Assembly (NCBI RefSeq): GCF_026212465.1
Contig: NC_080050.1
Location: forward strand, 30,329,070-30,393,069
Reading direction: 5' to 3'
DNA from: Amaranthus tricolor
Lineage: Eukaryota > Streptophyta > Magnoliopsida > Caryophyllales > Amaranthaceae
Length of the DNA stretch: 64,000 bases
Positions within the stretch are counted from its first letter, which is position 1, and every line of letters starts with the position of its first letter. The notes beneath the pieces are model-generated. The model worked only from the letters and a program-made list of their open reading frames with translations, ran no database searches and was not told the origin of the DNA. A program made the translations under genes and the position numbers. Below are positions 10,686-23,130 of the stretch, piece by piece.

Positions 10686-13272
10686 ATACCTCAATAGCCA
10701 AGAGCTCGTCTGAGTGTATAAAGTGACGTCCGAGCATTTAAACATATAATGGTCTGATGTTTTTAGAAGGCCTTGCTCGTTTGAACATGATAGTGCGTGC
10801 TCGTCCCATTGGCCAATACATTTTTTGTATTTGTGGCTCGCCCGAGCAAAATTTTTGGTTTCCAAAGCAAATGCCATTCTATCAGGTTAGGCTCAACAAG
10901 CAATTAATAATTCATGATCAATAATGTATGGATTTACTAGATATTGTGTGTAAATATGAGGTTTATGAGGATATTCTCGACCTATAACACTCATCTTACC
11001 GGGTGGCGCTTGTTGCATACTCATATTAACAGTATACTTCTATGTACTAATTTATAATACTATTATTTGTTTTGTAGTACCTACATTTAGTTGAAAGAAT
11101 TGTTGTATAAAAAAAAGTATAACTACTGGAAAAACAATGGAAAGTATATATATGACCAAAATGTGTACCTAAACTGAAAATTAAAAATTGATTGCGCGCA
11201 TTTCTCTTGTCTTCTCCATCGAGGGGGCACAAGGATGATTTGTACACTACATTTTCCCCTTCGAACTTTGTTTTTGCGCGGGTCATTAGGATAATAATTA
11301 TGACCATGACCATAAACGTGGTTAGATAGGATATACCAAAATCTCCCATTATTTATTATATATGAGTACATGGTAGGTTTGAAAATAATAAGTGGATATG
11401 AATATAAAAAAGATACCTACATCGGCCTACGTATATTATACTCTCTAAAAATGTGATTTACTTAGATACAATTTTAGATAAACATATATTTAACTATTAA
11501 ACTTAACCCTAATTGCTACACTAGCTAGTCCCTAATTGCTATGTAGTAATATAAAGTTAAGTCTTGATAGAAGCATTTTGGTTGGGAAATTTCATCCGTA
11601 TCTTACATGATAAAAGTTGCTAATAAGAGTAAGCAAGGTGTAATTTCTCAACCACTCCCATGGAAACTTTCTCTTAAACTAATAATAATATATTAATATC
11701 CCACAAGAAAGATTTTGGATAAAACAATTATTTAGTAAGTGATTTTTTTTATTCATTTTTTGTTTTTTCTTGAGTAATAACAAGTAAATAATGATGGGTA
11801 CTCTTATTATAAATTTATATATGTGGGACTTTTGGAAACTAAGAAAGATAATTGATTGAACAAAGACAAAGGCAGCCACCAAGGAGAAAACTTTTAAATT
11901 TTATCTTTTTGAATCAGCAACATAACGCCATCTCATCCCAATCTATGATTTTGTCAACATCCACGATCCATATTCCCCATTGCACAAGTTTTGCTATTTT
12001 TTTTGTTATTTTATCATTCTTATAAAATTTGTTACATATTTATCTTAGACTATGATTTACCTTCTTTATATATGCATATTTAATTTATAATATTTTTTAT
12101 CTCATTCATACATCTTTCTACTTTTTCAAGAAGTCATTTTTTTCTCGTTTTTTGATATTTCTATAATATGTATTTGCAGCAAATATTATGAGAGAGAGGG
12201 AGTATTACCTTAAACTAGTATTCCTATGCACTATATGCAATCAATTAAAGATAAACGGAATTTTCAAGAGAATGAATGACTGGCCTAGTTGTTGAAGATT
12301 TTCTTTTACTCCTTTATAATAGAATTCGATTCTCATCTTATACGGGAAGAATAATTTCTCATTCCCTCCTTACCCAATTTCGCTAATTACCTATATAAAA
12401 GATTCTGCAGCCTCAATATAAAAAAGCGGTAAGTTAACAATAGTTGAGGTCTAAAACCTTATCATTCATCCTTATGATAATCTTTATTAGAAATAGCCAT
12501 TGGAAAGTTTTGTACAAACAATAACCATCCAAAGTACAATTGTGACTTCTATATGTGACCTTTAATTTATTAGTAAAAAATAACATACAGAATCAATTCT
12601 TATTGCAATTAGATTATATATTATTTTTTCATTTTAGAATTAATTCTCATCTAATTTTCTTTTTCACTCAATTTATTTCATAATAATAAAAAAAATTAAA
12701 ATTGAAAATTATAGATATGTTAGGAACATTGCTTGCTATGGAGTTGACTTCAATATGTTTGTGACCGACATACACAAACTAAACCCTAGTTGAAGCAACA
12801 TATCTAACTAACCATATTACTGTATCTTACAATACTAGGGTATGAGAGGTTTTGGAGTGATTTCGCATTAAAATATATTATGTGTGAATATTATTTAGGA
12901 CACTATAATAGATTTTTTAGTATTTCCAAATGTAAATTATTAAATACCTTTAACAATTCTATGTATTTTCATGCGCAACCATTTTACTTCTTATTAATCC
13001 TAATACTAATATTCTAATTTTATTTTTATAACTAGTTATTGAGTGTTCAATATTTTTGATTTATAAATATGGATCGATGCTAGTAAAGTTGAAAGAATCC
13101 TCGACAGATAAGAGGAAATTGAAAGTTAATTATTCCTATAACTAATGAATAATCAAACTCTTACCAAGAAAATGATTTTTAAAGAGTTCATTTATTACAT
13201 TTGCATTTAAGTTCTCGTATTTTATAAAACAGCTCTATAACTACGTCAAAAATAATTTATGCAATCAGCTAA
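10686..13272. other. AT-rich intergenic DNA without recognised genes
   Basis: Two overlapping minus-strand frames at 11047-11371 have no recognisable domain, signal peptide or splice context. An agagagagggagta end near 12190-12205 looks like one end of a Stowaway-type MITE. Confidence 0.4.
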
Positions 13273-13500
13273 TTTCTCTAATTGATTACTTTAAAATTAT
13301 AAGCAATCATTTTAATTTTTAAGACTATAAATAACCACTTTAAAGCCGTAAACAATCACTATAAAATTGTGAGTGATCACTTTAAGGTTATAATTGATCA
13401 TTTTAAGATTATAATTTATGAGTGATCACTTTATATTGTAAGTGAAGATTATGTCAATCCAATAAAAATAATCTCACTGTGATACTGTCACATTTAAACA
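13273..13500. mobile_element. MITE-like repeat with internal ~20-bp minisatellite (copy B)
   Basis: It starts tttctctaattgatta, carries diverged aagtgatcactttaaggtta units, and ends with ctcactgtgatactgtcac, the degenerate gagac/gtctc palindrome. It is the same arrangement as copy A at 5.9-6.2 kb. Confidence 0.5.
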
Positions 13501-13552
13501 ATTGTAAATAAAAAAAACAACACTAATTTCATCTACCTAATAATAATATATA

Positions 13553-13554
<2 letters not shown>

Positions 13555-13612
<58 letters not shown>
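13555..13612. repeat. (AT)n microsatellite, about 58 bp
   Basis: An uninterrupted AT dinucleotide run about 1.5 kb from the VQ gene ATG on its 3' side. Confidence 0.9.
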
Positions 13613-13616
<4 letters not shown>

Positions 13617-14349
13617 AAACGAAAGAAAAAAATATCAATGAGAGATATCCAGATTACTAATTTCTTGTAACTAACTGCATTTATTTATACTGATTGTACT
13701 CAACCCCACAAGTTGAATTTAGACCTGATATCAATGTTGACATAAATAAATCAATACAACACTAATTCAGAAATGAGCCAGAGATGGTGAAAAGACAATC
13801 AAATAAACTTTTTATTACAGGATATATGCGGGAGTGGAGATCATTATATGAGAATCGAATTTAAAATCTAATTTAATATTTGCATTTTATTTGAGACAAA
13901 ACATAATTCTCTACTATCAAACAATCAAGATATATAAGATAAATGTTAACCCCTTAAAATAATTTTTGTTTGAATAATTATGTACAAAACAATAATACTT
14001 ATAAATGGGTAATATACAAAATTGTTACAATACATTTATGAATTGAAAAAAAATTTAGTCTAGGGTTCTATCCAAGAACATATCATAGTTCTTGTGACTT
14101 TTATTATATTCATCAAATTGATAAAAACAAAAACTACACTTTCATATATCGATCAACAAGTGAAAAGAGAAAATTATTTTTCGTCTTTGGCTTATGGGAT
14201 ATTGATTCATTGTAGTAATTCTTTTACCAAATGATTGTTATCCAATTGACTATATATTTAGTAAAAATTAAATATAAATAAATACAAAAAAATTCAAAAT
14301 GAAACAAATAATACATATTTAAAAATTATATTAATTTTTATTGAATTAT

Positions 14350-15075
14350 TCAATTATCTAAAATTCGATGTAAAAATTCAAGAGAAGAAGGGGAGATCAT
14401 GGTACCAGGAGAAACAAAATTTGTCGAAAACGGACTAGATAAGTAATTTCCCTCGGTAAAATTTCGATTCCCATGTTGTACAACATTCAAGTCATGTTGT
14501 AGGTTTATGTTAGAACTAGGATCTTGAAACAACGGGGAGAACAAGTTTGGTGATATTTGGGGTAGCGAACCTGGTCCCGGGGATAAAACCGCGATTCTTT
14601 CTACCCCTGTGATTCCACCACCACCCGTATTGCCACCAATATTTATTTCTCTTTGCATACCCTCACTAGGGCCTACAAACCTCTTCCCATCGGAGTGCAT
14701 TTTCGTCATTTCAATACTCGCTAGTCTAGCCGCCGGCGATATGGCCCCACTTACGTGATGAGCCGTATTATGATGATATTGTGAAGAAACCGATGATGAT
14801 GATGACGTGGCATGATCTGCACCCGTTAAACGTTGTACAAGATTCAAGAACTCACTAGGGTGTGTATGAATTACCTTAGGAGATACGGTATATATAATAA
14901 CCGGCTGACGTGGCGGCTGAGGTGGAGCTTGTGGCTGAGCCGCCGCCGACGGCGCCATAGGAGGTTTTCTTATCTTATGTGAATCTTTTCTTACTTTTAA
15001 TGGAGATGGTCTTGGGCCTAGGAGTTCCTTTCGGGTGGGTCGGGTATTACCCGTATAATCTTGATTATTATCCAT
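14350..15075 (-). CDS. VQ-motif protein, MKS1-type
   Basis: A single-exon gene of 241 codons, as is usual for VQ genes. The VQ motif FxxxVQxxTG is seen as F76, V80-Q81 and T84-G85, preceded by the strongly conserved VSPKVIHTHPSEF context. An N-terminal block PRPSPLKVRKDSHKIRKPP at 21-39 resembles the basic, MAP-kinase-docking-like N terminus of MKS1. The rest is low-complexity with many Ser-Pro sites, plausible MAP kinase targets. MKS1 and relatives bind WRKY factors through the VQ motif and are phosphorylated by MPK4 in defence signalling in the nucleus; transfer of that role here is by homology. The start is the first Met in the open frame, about 80 bases below a TATA-like stretch. Which of the MKS1/VQ8/VQ20-type paralogues it matches cannot be settled by eye. 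Confidence 0.88.
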   Translation of the reverse strand: MDNNQDYTGNTRPTRKELLGPRPSPLKVRKDSHKIRKPPMAPSAAAQPQAPPQPPRQPVIIYTVSPKVIHTHPSEFLNLVQRLTGADHATSSSSSVSSQYHHNTAHHVSGAISPAARLASIEMTKMHSDGKRFVGPSEGMQREINIGGNTGGGGITGVERIAVLSPGPGSLPQISPNLFSPLFQDPSSNINLQHDLNVVQHGNRNFTEGNYLSSPFSTNFVSPGTMISPSSLEFLHRILDN

Positions 15076-15154
15076 GGAAGAAAAGATGAAAAAGAAAGAA
15101 GAAGATGATTAATGGTATGGAAAAGATTATGGGACATAAAATAAAGGAGGTTAG

Positions 15155-15211
15155 AAATATATAGAGATTATATATTTGGAAAAATAGACTTTTTTAATAA
15201 ACTTGGTCAAA
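15155..15211 (-). promoter_or_regulatory. Putative promoter of the VQ gene: TATA stretch and W-box
   Basis: On the minus strand CTATATATTT lies at 15164-15155, about 80 bases before the ATG. TTGACC, the WRKY W-box core, lies at 15211-15206. A single W-box is expected by chance fairly often; it is noted because VQ proteins partner with WRKY factors. Confidence 0.35.
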
Positions 15212-16635
15212 TAGGGACATTAGGTAGTAACATAAAATTGAAGTGGTTGAAGGTGTTTGTCTTGTTCTTTCTTGAGAGAGTGAGGATAAGCAAGTTGGGT
15301 ATCATTAGGTTTTCTTTGGAAGAGTTTTTCTTATTTATTGTGTTATCGTCTACTTGTAATTAAAATTGTATTTTATTTAAATATAATCATGAATTATCAT
15401 AAAATGGTTTTGATAGTGTAATTAGAAAAACAAAATCTTCTAGATGATAAATATATTATTTTATTGAATTATAAATTTGATAGAAGAAAAATGAAAACAA
15501 TAAAAAAATATTAAAAGAAGTTTAAAGGAAAAAAATATAGAGATTATTACTAATAAAAAAATATTTTTATAAAGTTAGTGGGGACCATAAATAAGTAGGG
15601 ACCAAAAACATTGTTAAAATATAAAAATGAGGATGAATAAGTTTATTTTTGTTTAATATTTGTAATATAAATAGATTCTTTGCAGGAATAACAAATAAAG
15701 CATCCTAAAATGACAAATAGAAAATTTTGTTAAGGAACGGAGGGAGTATCATAGAAGTTTTTATATATTTAGTTCAAACTACTTTAGAGTGGACCAATCT
15801 AAAAATATCAAATATTTCCTTTGATTGTATTTGTTAAGTGGAAAAACATATATAATTTTTGTATTATTTTAAGGTTGGTGCAACTAAAATATTGTAAACC
15901 AAATCTTTACAAGACTTTCTCTCAACTATCGTGTTAAACTTTTGACTGACATAATTTCTTGATATAATATCATTGAAATTAACAACTCAACCAATGACTT
16001 ATTTGCTAATGGTTAATAAAGATAAAACTCCATAATAAGTTATGTAATTAATCTATCAATTTTATTAATTCTACGTATTTTTTGTACATAAATGAAGCGG
16101 TAATGATACCCATAGCAGTTGTCTCATTTAATTTGACTTTTACACATGTATTAATGCACTAAGTAAATTTTCAATATTTTAAATCATGTTTAATGACAAA
16201 TTATAAAAAAGTTGATGTTAATAAATATATATTGAAACCAATAAAAAAAAGTCGGTTGACTATATTGAACTTATTTATTAAGAATTAAATATATATAAAA
16301 AATTAAAAATAGTACCCAAAAAGTAACTAACACAGTGCTATTGAAGTGGAGGGAACATTTGTTATCAAGAGTGTATAAAAACATTTTTTATAATTAGAAT
16401 TCACTAATGAGTAAATAATATTAATCACTTTTTTTGCAGTTCATTGGGGATAAGTTTGGTGTATAATATGTGGGTATTGATATGATTTTTTTTCTCCACA
16501 AGTAGTGGGTAATAGGTGCTGAGAATAAAACTTACCCGCTTCATATCAAAATATAATACTCTATGATTAGTATTATTAATTAATTAAAGAATATTATGAC
16601 AAAATTCATCTAAATTTAATTGAAAGTGGTACAAG
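15212..16635. other. AT-rich upstream region of the VQ gene
   Basis: No coding exon is seen. A Stowaway-like end (aacggagggagta) is at 15734-15747, but its opposite end is not obvious, so it is left as a fragment. Confidence 0.4.
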
Positions 16636-16690
16636 ACAAGTATGGATGATTACCTAAAAAAAAAAAAAAAAAAAAAACAAGTATGGATGA
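16636..16690. mobile_element. Tail-only poly(A) retroinsertion with 14-bp target duplication
   Basis: acaagtatggatga occurs at 16636-16649 and again at 16677-16690. The 27 bases between them are ttacct plus 21 A. A target duplication around a nearly pure A tail is what LINE-type target-primed reverse transcription leaves when it copies only the end of an RNA. Confidence 0.65.
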
Positions 16691-16699
16691 AGATGAGGC

Positions 16700-19340
16700 G
16701 TATATAAGATGAGTAAAAAAGGTAAAGGTAAAGGACACTTTCAGTATTTCGCACAAAGTAGGATTTGGGTGGGGTATTTTCTTTTTCCTGAAAGATATAG
16801 ACAAATTATACTTGTTCCCCAAAAAGAAAGTAAAGAGAGATGCGCACGGTCAAAAAGGGACAAATCATAAGGTGAGTCTCGAGTAAAAATATATTGTAGG
16901 TATAAGAAAAGGTGATTTGATTGTAAGCCCCTGATAATAAGTATATCAAATTAGATAGTGGATGAAAATAAATGATTAGAAAAGTAAAGACGTTGCGACA
17001 AACGTATGTACATAATCACGTCTCTTATTTTTCTTGAGTCGGAAAAGTCGTTTAGTCGCATTTTTTTTATGGGTATGAGTTGTCGCCGTCTTTTTATTCC
17101 CAGACTCTGTTTTTAATTTTTTATGAGTGAGATATACTGAATAGGATGATAACGATAATATTATATGAAACTTTTAAATGACTATAAATATGAAAAAAGG
17201 GATATTGGCATCCTTCTGTTGATTAAAATTACTCTAGTTTATGCTTATCACAAAAATAAGGTTATATACTTGGAATCTTGTTAAATATTAGCAAATGAAA
17301 TATGGCGTTATAATTATTAATTGCAATTAGTGATGATTATGATATTAATTATGTAATGATCAGTAAAAAATGGCTGCTTTCGTGGTGTTATTGATGCTTG
17401 AACTCGTCTAACTTTTTAAGCCAAAAACCAAGAAGTTGCCCAAATGTCATCTGTTATATCAAATTGGATAACTTTTAGTTAAATTGTTGCATTTGGTATG
17501 GAGGATGATAAAGTGAAGTTTAAAATATTCAACGTACGACAGTTAAATCGTGTTCACATGTAGTATGAACCAAATTCTTTATAATTAGAACATTCATCCA
17601 CGACTCCTTGATGTGTTTTTTGGGTGTCCATAAGTTAATTTTATAGACGTGGGTTTGCGAAATCAGCTTCATTTAATTTTTTTTGTTGTAGAATCTCTTT
17701 TCTTAGGATTTTTTTTGAGTCGAGGGGTTTTTTGACCGCATATTTCTTTATGGGTACAAATTGTTGTCTTTCTATCCCCCAGATCCTTACCATAGTTTCT
17801 ATGGGCGAGATCAGAGGTGCTCAAAACAGACTCAATAACCTGATATTACCCTACCTTATAATTGAACCCGACTTAATCAGACTTCAAAATGAATTTTAAA
17901 TAATGTAAAAATTAATGTGGATACAAGAGTCGTTTTGAACCAACCCGAAATCAACCCAATGACCACAATGAACACCTATAGGCGGAAAGATACATTTGGT
18001 TGATAATGATGATGATAGATAGATTAATTTCCTTTACGATTTTTTGCTTTTGATTTTTTGTTTGATCAAACAGATTAAAATAATTGAGTAAATGAGTATA
18101 AGACATTTGTAAATCTGACTTTTAAATTATAACCAGAATTTATTGACTTTTAATTTTCAATAAACGACAGACAATTAATAATTAATTTTTATCAAATATT
18201 CTGATAACAAAGACCTAAATAATTAGCTTAAATAATTAATTTATTAGTTAATATTTTCAGCTGATCATCCTAGCCAACATTTGAAAAGTAAATATTTTGT
18301 GACTTAAGATAAATAAATTTAATTTTACACCATTTTATTATGCAAGCAAGCTTTCACGCAAGTCCAAATATTCATTTTCTCTTTCCATAATTATAACTTT
18401 ATTTTGATTCTCCTATTATATTGTTATAACTTTAAAATCAATTAATTTATTGCCTCTTCTTTTATTTTCATCTCCCATGCATGTGACATCCTGCTTACGT
18501 CATTTTTTAAATTTTATTTTTTTACATCCTTCTTACGTATTATATATTATTGATTTTTTTAGACATCCTTCTTACGTCATTATTCTTGATTTTTTTTAGT
18601 ATTATAGTGATATAGACTAAGAAAAACAAATTAAATATATTAGATATGACACATCATAAATTGCGCAAATGACCATGATTAATCAAGTAAGTGATGAAAA
18701 ATAGACATAAGCTTTTAAATTACATTATTTACAATTGCATAGATCATGTCAATATATGAAACAGTTAAAGTCCAATTTATGGATATTATTTTAATTGAAT
18801 GAAGTATTTTATTTATGGATATTTCAAACATTTTAAATACAACTTATTCATGTTCACTTTCAAGAAAAGTATAATTGATTTTGAATTCTAAATCCAAGAT
18901 GAATATTCTAATATAAAATTGTTGATAATTTAGTTTGTTAATGTCAAAAAAAAAAGTTTTAATCAAAATTGAATGAATTAAAATCTCAAAAGATTAAATA
19001 AATATTTTGAATTGTATTGGCTACCAGGTCTTGATGTATCAATTGGTTTTTCACCATTTTCATTTAGATTAGCTATGGATATAATACGAATTTGATTTAC
19101 TATATTAAAAGACTATGTGGATTTCAATGTAAAAGTCGTATACGGATCTAGCTAGTTCATGTTAAATATTATGTATCTTTTATTTAAAGAGTAGAATTAA
19201 ATGAATTACGTAAAAAATAAGAAAATATTAAGATTGATGTACATTATTTTAGTGTAAATTAAATTAATATAAAACTAACCCAATATTAATTATTTAAACA
19301 TTTTTTAGTTGAAAATCCCTTTTGTATTAATAATATATAG
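16700..19340. other. AT-rich intergenic DNA with two copies of a dispersed fragment
   Basis: A roughly 110-base segment recurs in decayed form at about 17035-17150 and 17690-17830. Both copies have tgagtcg, then a T-run, then atgggta, then a cagac/cagatcc segment and atgggcgaga or atgagtgaga. A small cluster of acatccttcttacgt repeats (three) lies at about 18488-18580. No gene is seen. Confidence 0.45.
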
Positions 19341-19347
19341 TTAGGAA

Positions 19348-19635
19348 TGTTAGAGTATATAACATATCAAGGAACCAACTCGACCAAAAGCTTAAGCTGA
19401 TGGTTGAGGCCCCAGGATATGTTATATACTCTAACACGCCCCCTCATACGAGACCCCATTGGGCTAGAAGTGTGGATGCGCATAGGCGCTGAATATTCCA
19501 CTTTAAATGAGGGGTGATTGAGATTCGAACCCGTGACCTCTCACGTTGGCTCTGATACCATTTCAAGGAACCAACTCAAGCAAAAGCTTAAGCTGATGGT
19601 TGAGGCCCCAGGATATGTTATATACTCTAACAAGC
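19348..19635 (-). mobile_element. SINE-like tRNA-derived repeat with duplicated inverted arms
   Basis: On the minus strand, TGGTATCAGAGCC (resembling a tRNA end and A-box region) is followed about 20 bases later by GGTTCGAATCT, a good pol III B box. The body then ends with CTTCTAGCCC and GCGTGTTAGAG. A 21-bp arm occurs inverted at 19348-19368 and 19416-19436, and again directly at 19612-19632. The arm plus its 50-base neighbour is duplicated at a 196-base offset. Four further decayed relatives are in this window. Confidence 0.6.
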
Positions 19636-20017
19636 AACCTAAAATAACTTGTGTTATATTTATTGCATCAAACTATTAGCTACTCATTCGTCCCCGTGAG
19701 ATTGCTTTTTTGTGGGTATTTTATAATGTAGCTATATTATGTCCTTTAGGCCACGATTGAAATCCGAAAACCAAACAAGGGGTTAAATTTTGTGGAGCAA
19801 AATTTCTTATAGAATATAGTAATGGAGTATCTTGTGTTAGTTGGAGCAAATACTATTTTTTTTCTTAATTTTTTAATTACAAGATTGGTTGTGGAAAAAG
19901 AACTCTTAAGTAAAAATCGAATTTAAAATTTTGTCTAAAAAGTGATAGCTGCTCTAACTGAAACAAATTTCGATTCTTAAAATAACTCGAAGTCCAAAAG
20001 AACAAAAGAAAATCATA

Positions 20018-20276
20018 CTCTCTCCAATTCATTACTAGTGTCCCATTTACTTTATACACTCTATTTAATACACTTATTCAATTCTTAATATTTCTAATTG
20101 TGCATAGTTAAAAATTATGAAAAATTGAAATGACTAATCCTTACATTGAGACGAATCAAACAAGATCCCACTTGAATATGTTTTAACTTATAGATTTATA
20201 ATAAAATATAAATTAAAAATAAGAGATGAATAGTATTCAAAAAGCAAATGAAAGGTTAGTGCTGAATTGGAGGGAT
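20018..20276. mobile_element. Stowaway-like MITE
   Basis: The left end ctctctccaattcattacta is the degenerate inverse of the right end gttagtgctgaattggaggg. TA lies at both borders, the Tc1/mariner Stowaway signature. About 259 bp, AT-rich and non-coding. Confidence 0.65.
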
Positions 20277-20604
20277 TATATTGTATTAATTGAAACAAAT
20301 ATGATTTTGTCCAATTAAATTGAAGAATTCCATTCACATCAACTGAACTCGTGTCTTCAGTAGGACTAACCCTATAATCAAAAATATAAGAAAGAACAAG
20401 TCATGGATGACAGAGCACATTAAGTAACAGTTAATGCACAGGGAGAAACAATACTTAACCAAAAGAGCTAACTATGACTGAATCTCCAACTTCCACTTGA
20501 GCAGTTAACTTTACTTCATGGAAGAAATTTACATTTGGAACCTTTTATCAACTTAGCTAGGAGAAAAAGCTGCCATAGGTTTGGTTAATTAATTTTAAAA
20601 AAAC

Positions 20605-20800
20605 TAATTTATCAAAAACTTAAGCTAACAGTTAAGGCCCTATAATACGTTAAGAACTCTAACAAGTTCACTCACACGAATGCCCTTTGGGCGACTAAAA
20701 GTGTGAATACAACAAAAACCATCTTCATACTCGACGTTAAATGTATCACTTTTAATGAGGAATGGTTAAGAGTTCGTTAATCATAATCCCTTGTCACACT
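20605..20800 (-). mobile_element. SINE-like repeat, strongly decayed copy
   Basis: It shows the family's arm (aacttaagctaacagttaag), the ccctttgggcgactaaaagtg segment and an aatgaggaatggttaagag segment in the same order as the 19.35 kb copy. There are many substitutions and a damaged B box. Confidence 0.5.
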
Positions 20801-20830
20801 TTCTTCTAATTATGGAGCTTAGTCTTAAAA

Positions 20831-20868
<38 letters not shown>

Positions 20869-21212
20869 GAGAAATTCCATGTGGTAACCCATAATTTTCG
20901 GCTTTTCAAACATTATTTTTAATCCACGTGTTGAACTTAAGCTTCTAACTTTTTCACGTGGTAGACAAAAAAGATTTTTTTTAACTCTATGCTACTTTTA
21001 TCCAATGTAATGACATTTTTTAATAAAACAAACATCCTGATCACCCTAATTGACCATATATTTCGAATTTCAATCAAATTAAGTACTTAATTAAACCAAA
21101 ATCTTAACATTTTGTCTACCACATAAAAAACGTGAAAGTTTAAAGGTCACCACTTAAATTTAAAAAACATTTGTAAAAAAGCCAGAAACTCAAAATCAGC
21201 ACAGGTAATTTC

Positions 21213-21243
<31 letters not shown>

Positions 21244-21558
21244 GTTATTATGGTGTAGGGTCATCATATTAAAGTGAGTTAAAGTATGCATATGTAGTTG
21301 ATAAACCAGGTCAACATTGAGCTGTTGAGAAAAGCCAAGTCTTGAAGAACACTAGTTCAAGTCTTGACTATTGAAAGAAATAAGTTGAACTAAGTCAAAT
21401 TAATTCACTACCACCCAAAGCCATCCAGATTAATTTTATTAATTGTCTATTATCATTTACTTATCTTCTTTTGTTAAATTGATAATGATTGATTTGTAAT
21501 TAGCACATAATTAACCAATTCAGAAAAAGTCCTGCTAAAGTTCAGGAACCTTCCATTG
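20801..21558. repeat. Intergenic DNA with two ATT microsatellites
   Basis: (ATT)n tracts of about 40 and 30 bp lie at 20828-20869 and 21215-21243. Otherwise it is AT-rich with no gene seen. Confidence 0.6.
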
Positions 21559-21777
21559 GGTAAGTGTCCCAAAATATTTCTGTTGAGTGTGTGTCCTCTA
21601 AAATACAAATTGTCCTTCTTGTAAATTGAGTTGTGTGTATAGTACTAAAATTATGTTTTTAATTACTATACCACGAATGTTTTTGGGAATTATTTTCCTA
21701 CATTTGGTATCAAGAGTTAGGTTGAGAAGAGTTGCTTGAAGGGCAAGAGTTTTGAGTAGAAGAATTTGAAAAGGGAT

Positions 21778-22671
21778 ATGGCTACAAGCTTGCAAAACTT
21801 TGAAATTCCATTATTTGATGGAAAGATCAATTTTATGGTTTGGAAGAGTACAATAGAGGATTGTTTGGTACAACAAAATTTAGACATGGCTTTGGAGGAA
21901 AAAAAGCCAGATAATCTGGATGCTGTGGCTTGGGCATCAAAGAAGAAGAAGGCAGTCAGCACCATTTGGTTGGCGATTGATTCGGAGATCAAGTATAATT
22001 TCTTGACGGATACTGACCCAAGGGCACTGTTGCAGAAGTTGCAGGGGATATATGCGTCGAAGTCCCTAACCAATCGTTTATGTTTGCGATGGGAGTTGTA
22101 CCAGCCAAAAATGAGAAAAAGTATGACCTTCCAAAACCATATTAATAAAATTAATCAACTAGTATGTCAATTGTTAAATGCAGACGAGAAGATATCAGAA
22201 CAGGTGCAAGCCCTCTTGTTATTGGCTTCATTACCAAGGTTCTACAGGCCTATTGTGCAAACATTGTTTGTAGGTAGAGAGAAGATAACACTGGAGGAAG
22301 CAATAACAATTGTGAGGTAAAATTAAAGGATGGTATCCAAAATGGATGGAGAAGGGTCCGAAGAAGAAGACGGTCGAGGAGGAGATGAGCGAGCACTAGT
22401 TGCAGAGGAGTCCGGCAGAGGGAGGAATAAATGGAGACGTAATGACCCTCATTATAGATCAAAGTCCCGACCAAGAGAGTGGAATGATCGGGAATGTTAC
22501 TATCGTCATGAGAAGGGGCATATTCAACGTAATTGCCAAAAGGCAAAGGAAGATTTAAAGAATTTAAAAGGATTGCAAGAGAAATTGGGCAAGGTAAAGT
22601 TAGATGAGGAGGGTGGTTCATCTATTGTGGCCCAACAAGAAATTTATGGTGAAGAGATTTTCTTGACTTAA
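21778..22671 (+). pseudogene. Copia gag remnant
   Basis: The ATG at 21778 opens a frame to the stop at 22318-22320, reading as a Copia-type gag core with an LFDGKINFMVWK start and LLLLASLPRFYRP, typical of the UBN2/gag family. After this stop another frame (about 22330-22671) continues the gag C terminus with a basic region and a zinc knuckle. In the knuckle the second Cys is Arg (CYYRHEKGHIQRNC), which should abolish zinc binding. The frame break and lost Cys mark it as non-functional. Confidence 0.75.
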
Positions 22672-22686
22672 TGTAATAAGAAGGAG

Positions 22687-23130
22687 GTGAGTCAAGAGAA
22701 ATGGGTGTTGAATTCGGCTGCCTCTATACATTTGTGTAGGGACCACGCAATGTTTGAGACGTTGGAGCAAAAAGGTGATTTTGGTTACATTCAAACTGGT
22801 GATGAACGTAAGTTAAAAGTTGAAGGCGTAGGCAATGTGAAAATGAGGCTCCATGATGAATATGTAAAGACCTTCCATAATATGAGGTATGTACCGTATG
22901 TACCTAGAGGTCAAGCTAATTTGATATCTTTGGGTAAGTTGACAAGAAATGAATGTAGGTACGTAGCTAGTGGAAAGTGGTGTAAGGTCTAGTATCGTGA
23001 TCGCTTGGTCTTGCAAGGAAGGAGGGCAGATAATAATATTTGTTATCTTGATGGTTGTGTTATTGGAAAACACAAGTTGGAGCATAAAAAGAAGTTGGAG
23101 AAAAAGGTTCGATTTAATGAAGTGGTGTAG
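22687..23130 (+). pseudogene. Copia protease remnant with mutated active site
   Basis: The frame from about 22687 reads as a retropepsin-like domain (EKWVLNSAASIHLC, then a region ending VPYVPRGQANLISLGKL). The catalytic Asp position is Asn and the Gly two residues on is Ala. An in-frame TAG at about 22990 interrupts it. Sequence homologous to integrase or reverse transcriptase does not follow. Confidence 0.65.

Noticed and set aside
11047..11371. Possible small secreted peptide gene
   Set aside because: Two overlapping frames, no clear signal peptide or known peptide motif, and no promoter context that stands out.
20828..20869. ATT repeat as a regulatory site
   Set aside because: Simple microsatellite with no gene nearby.
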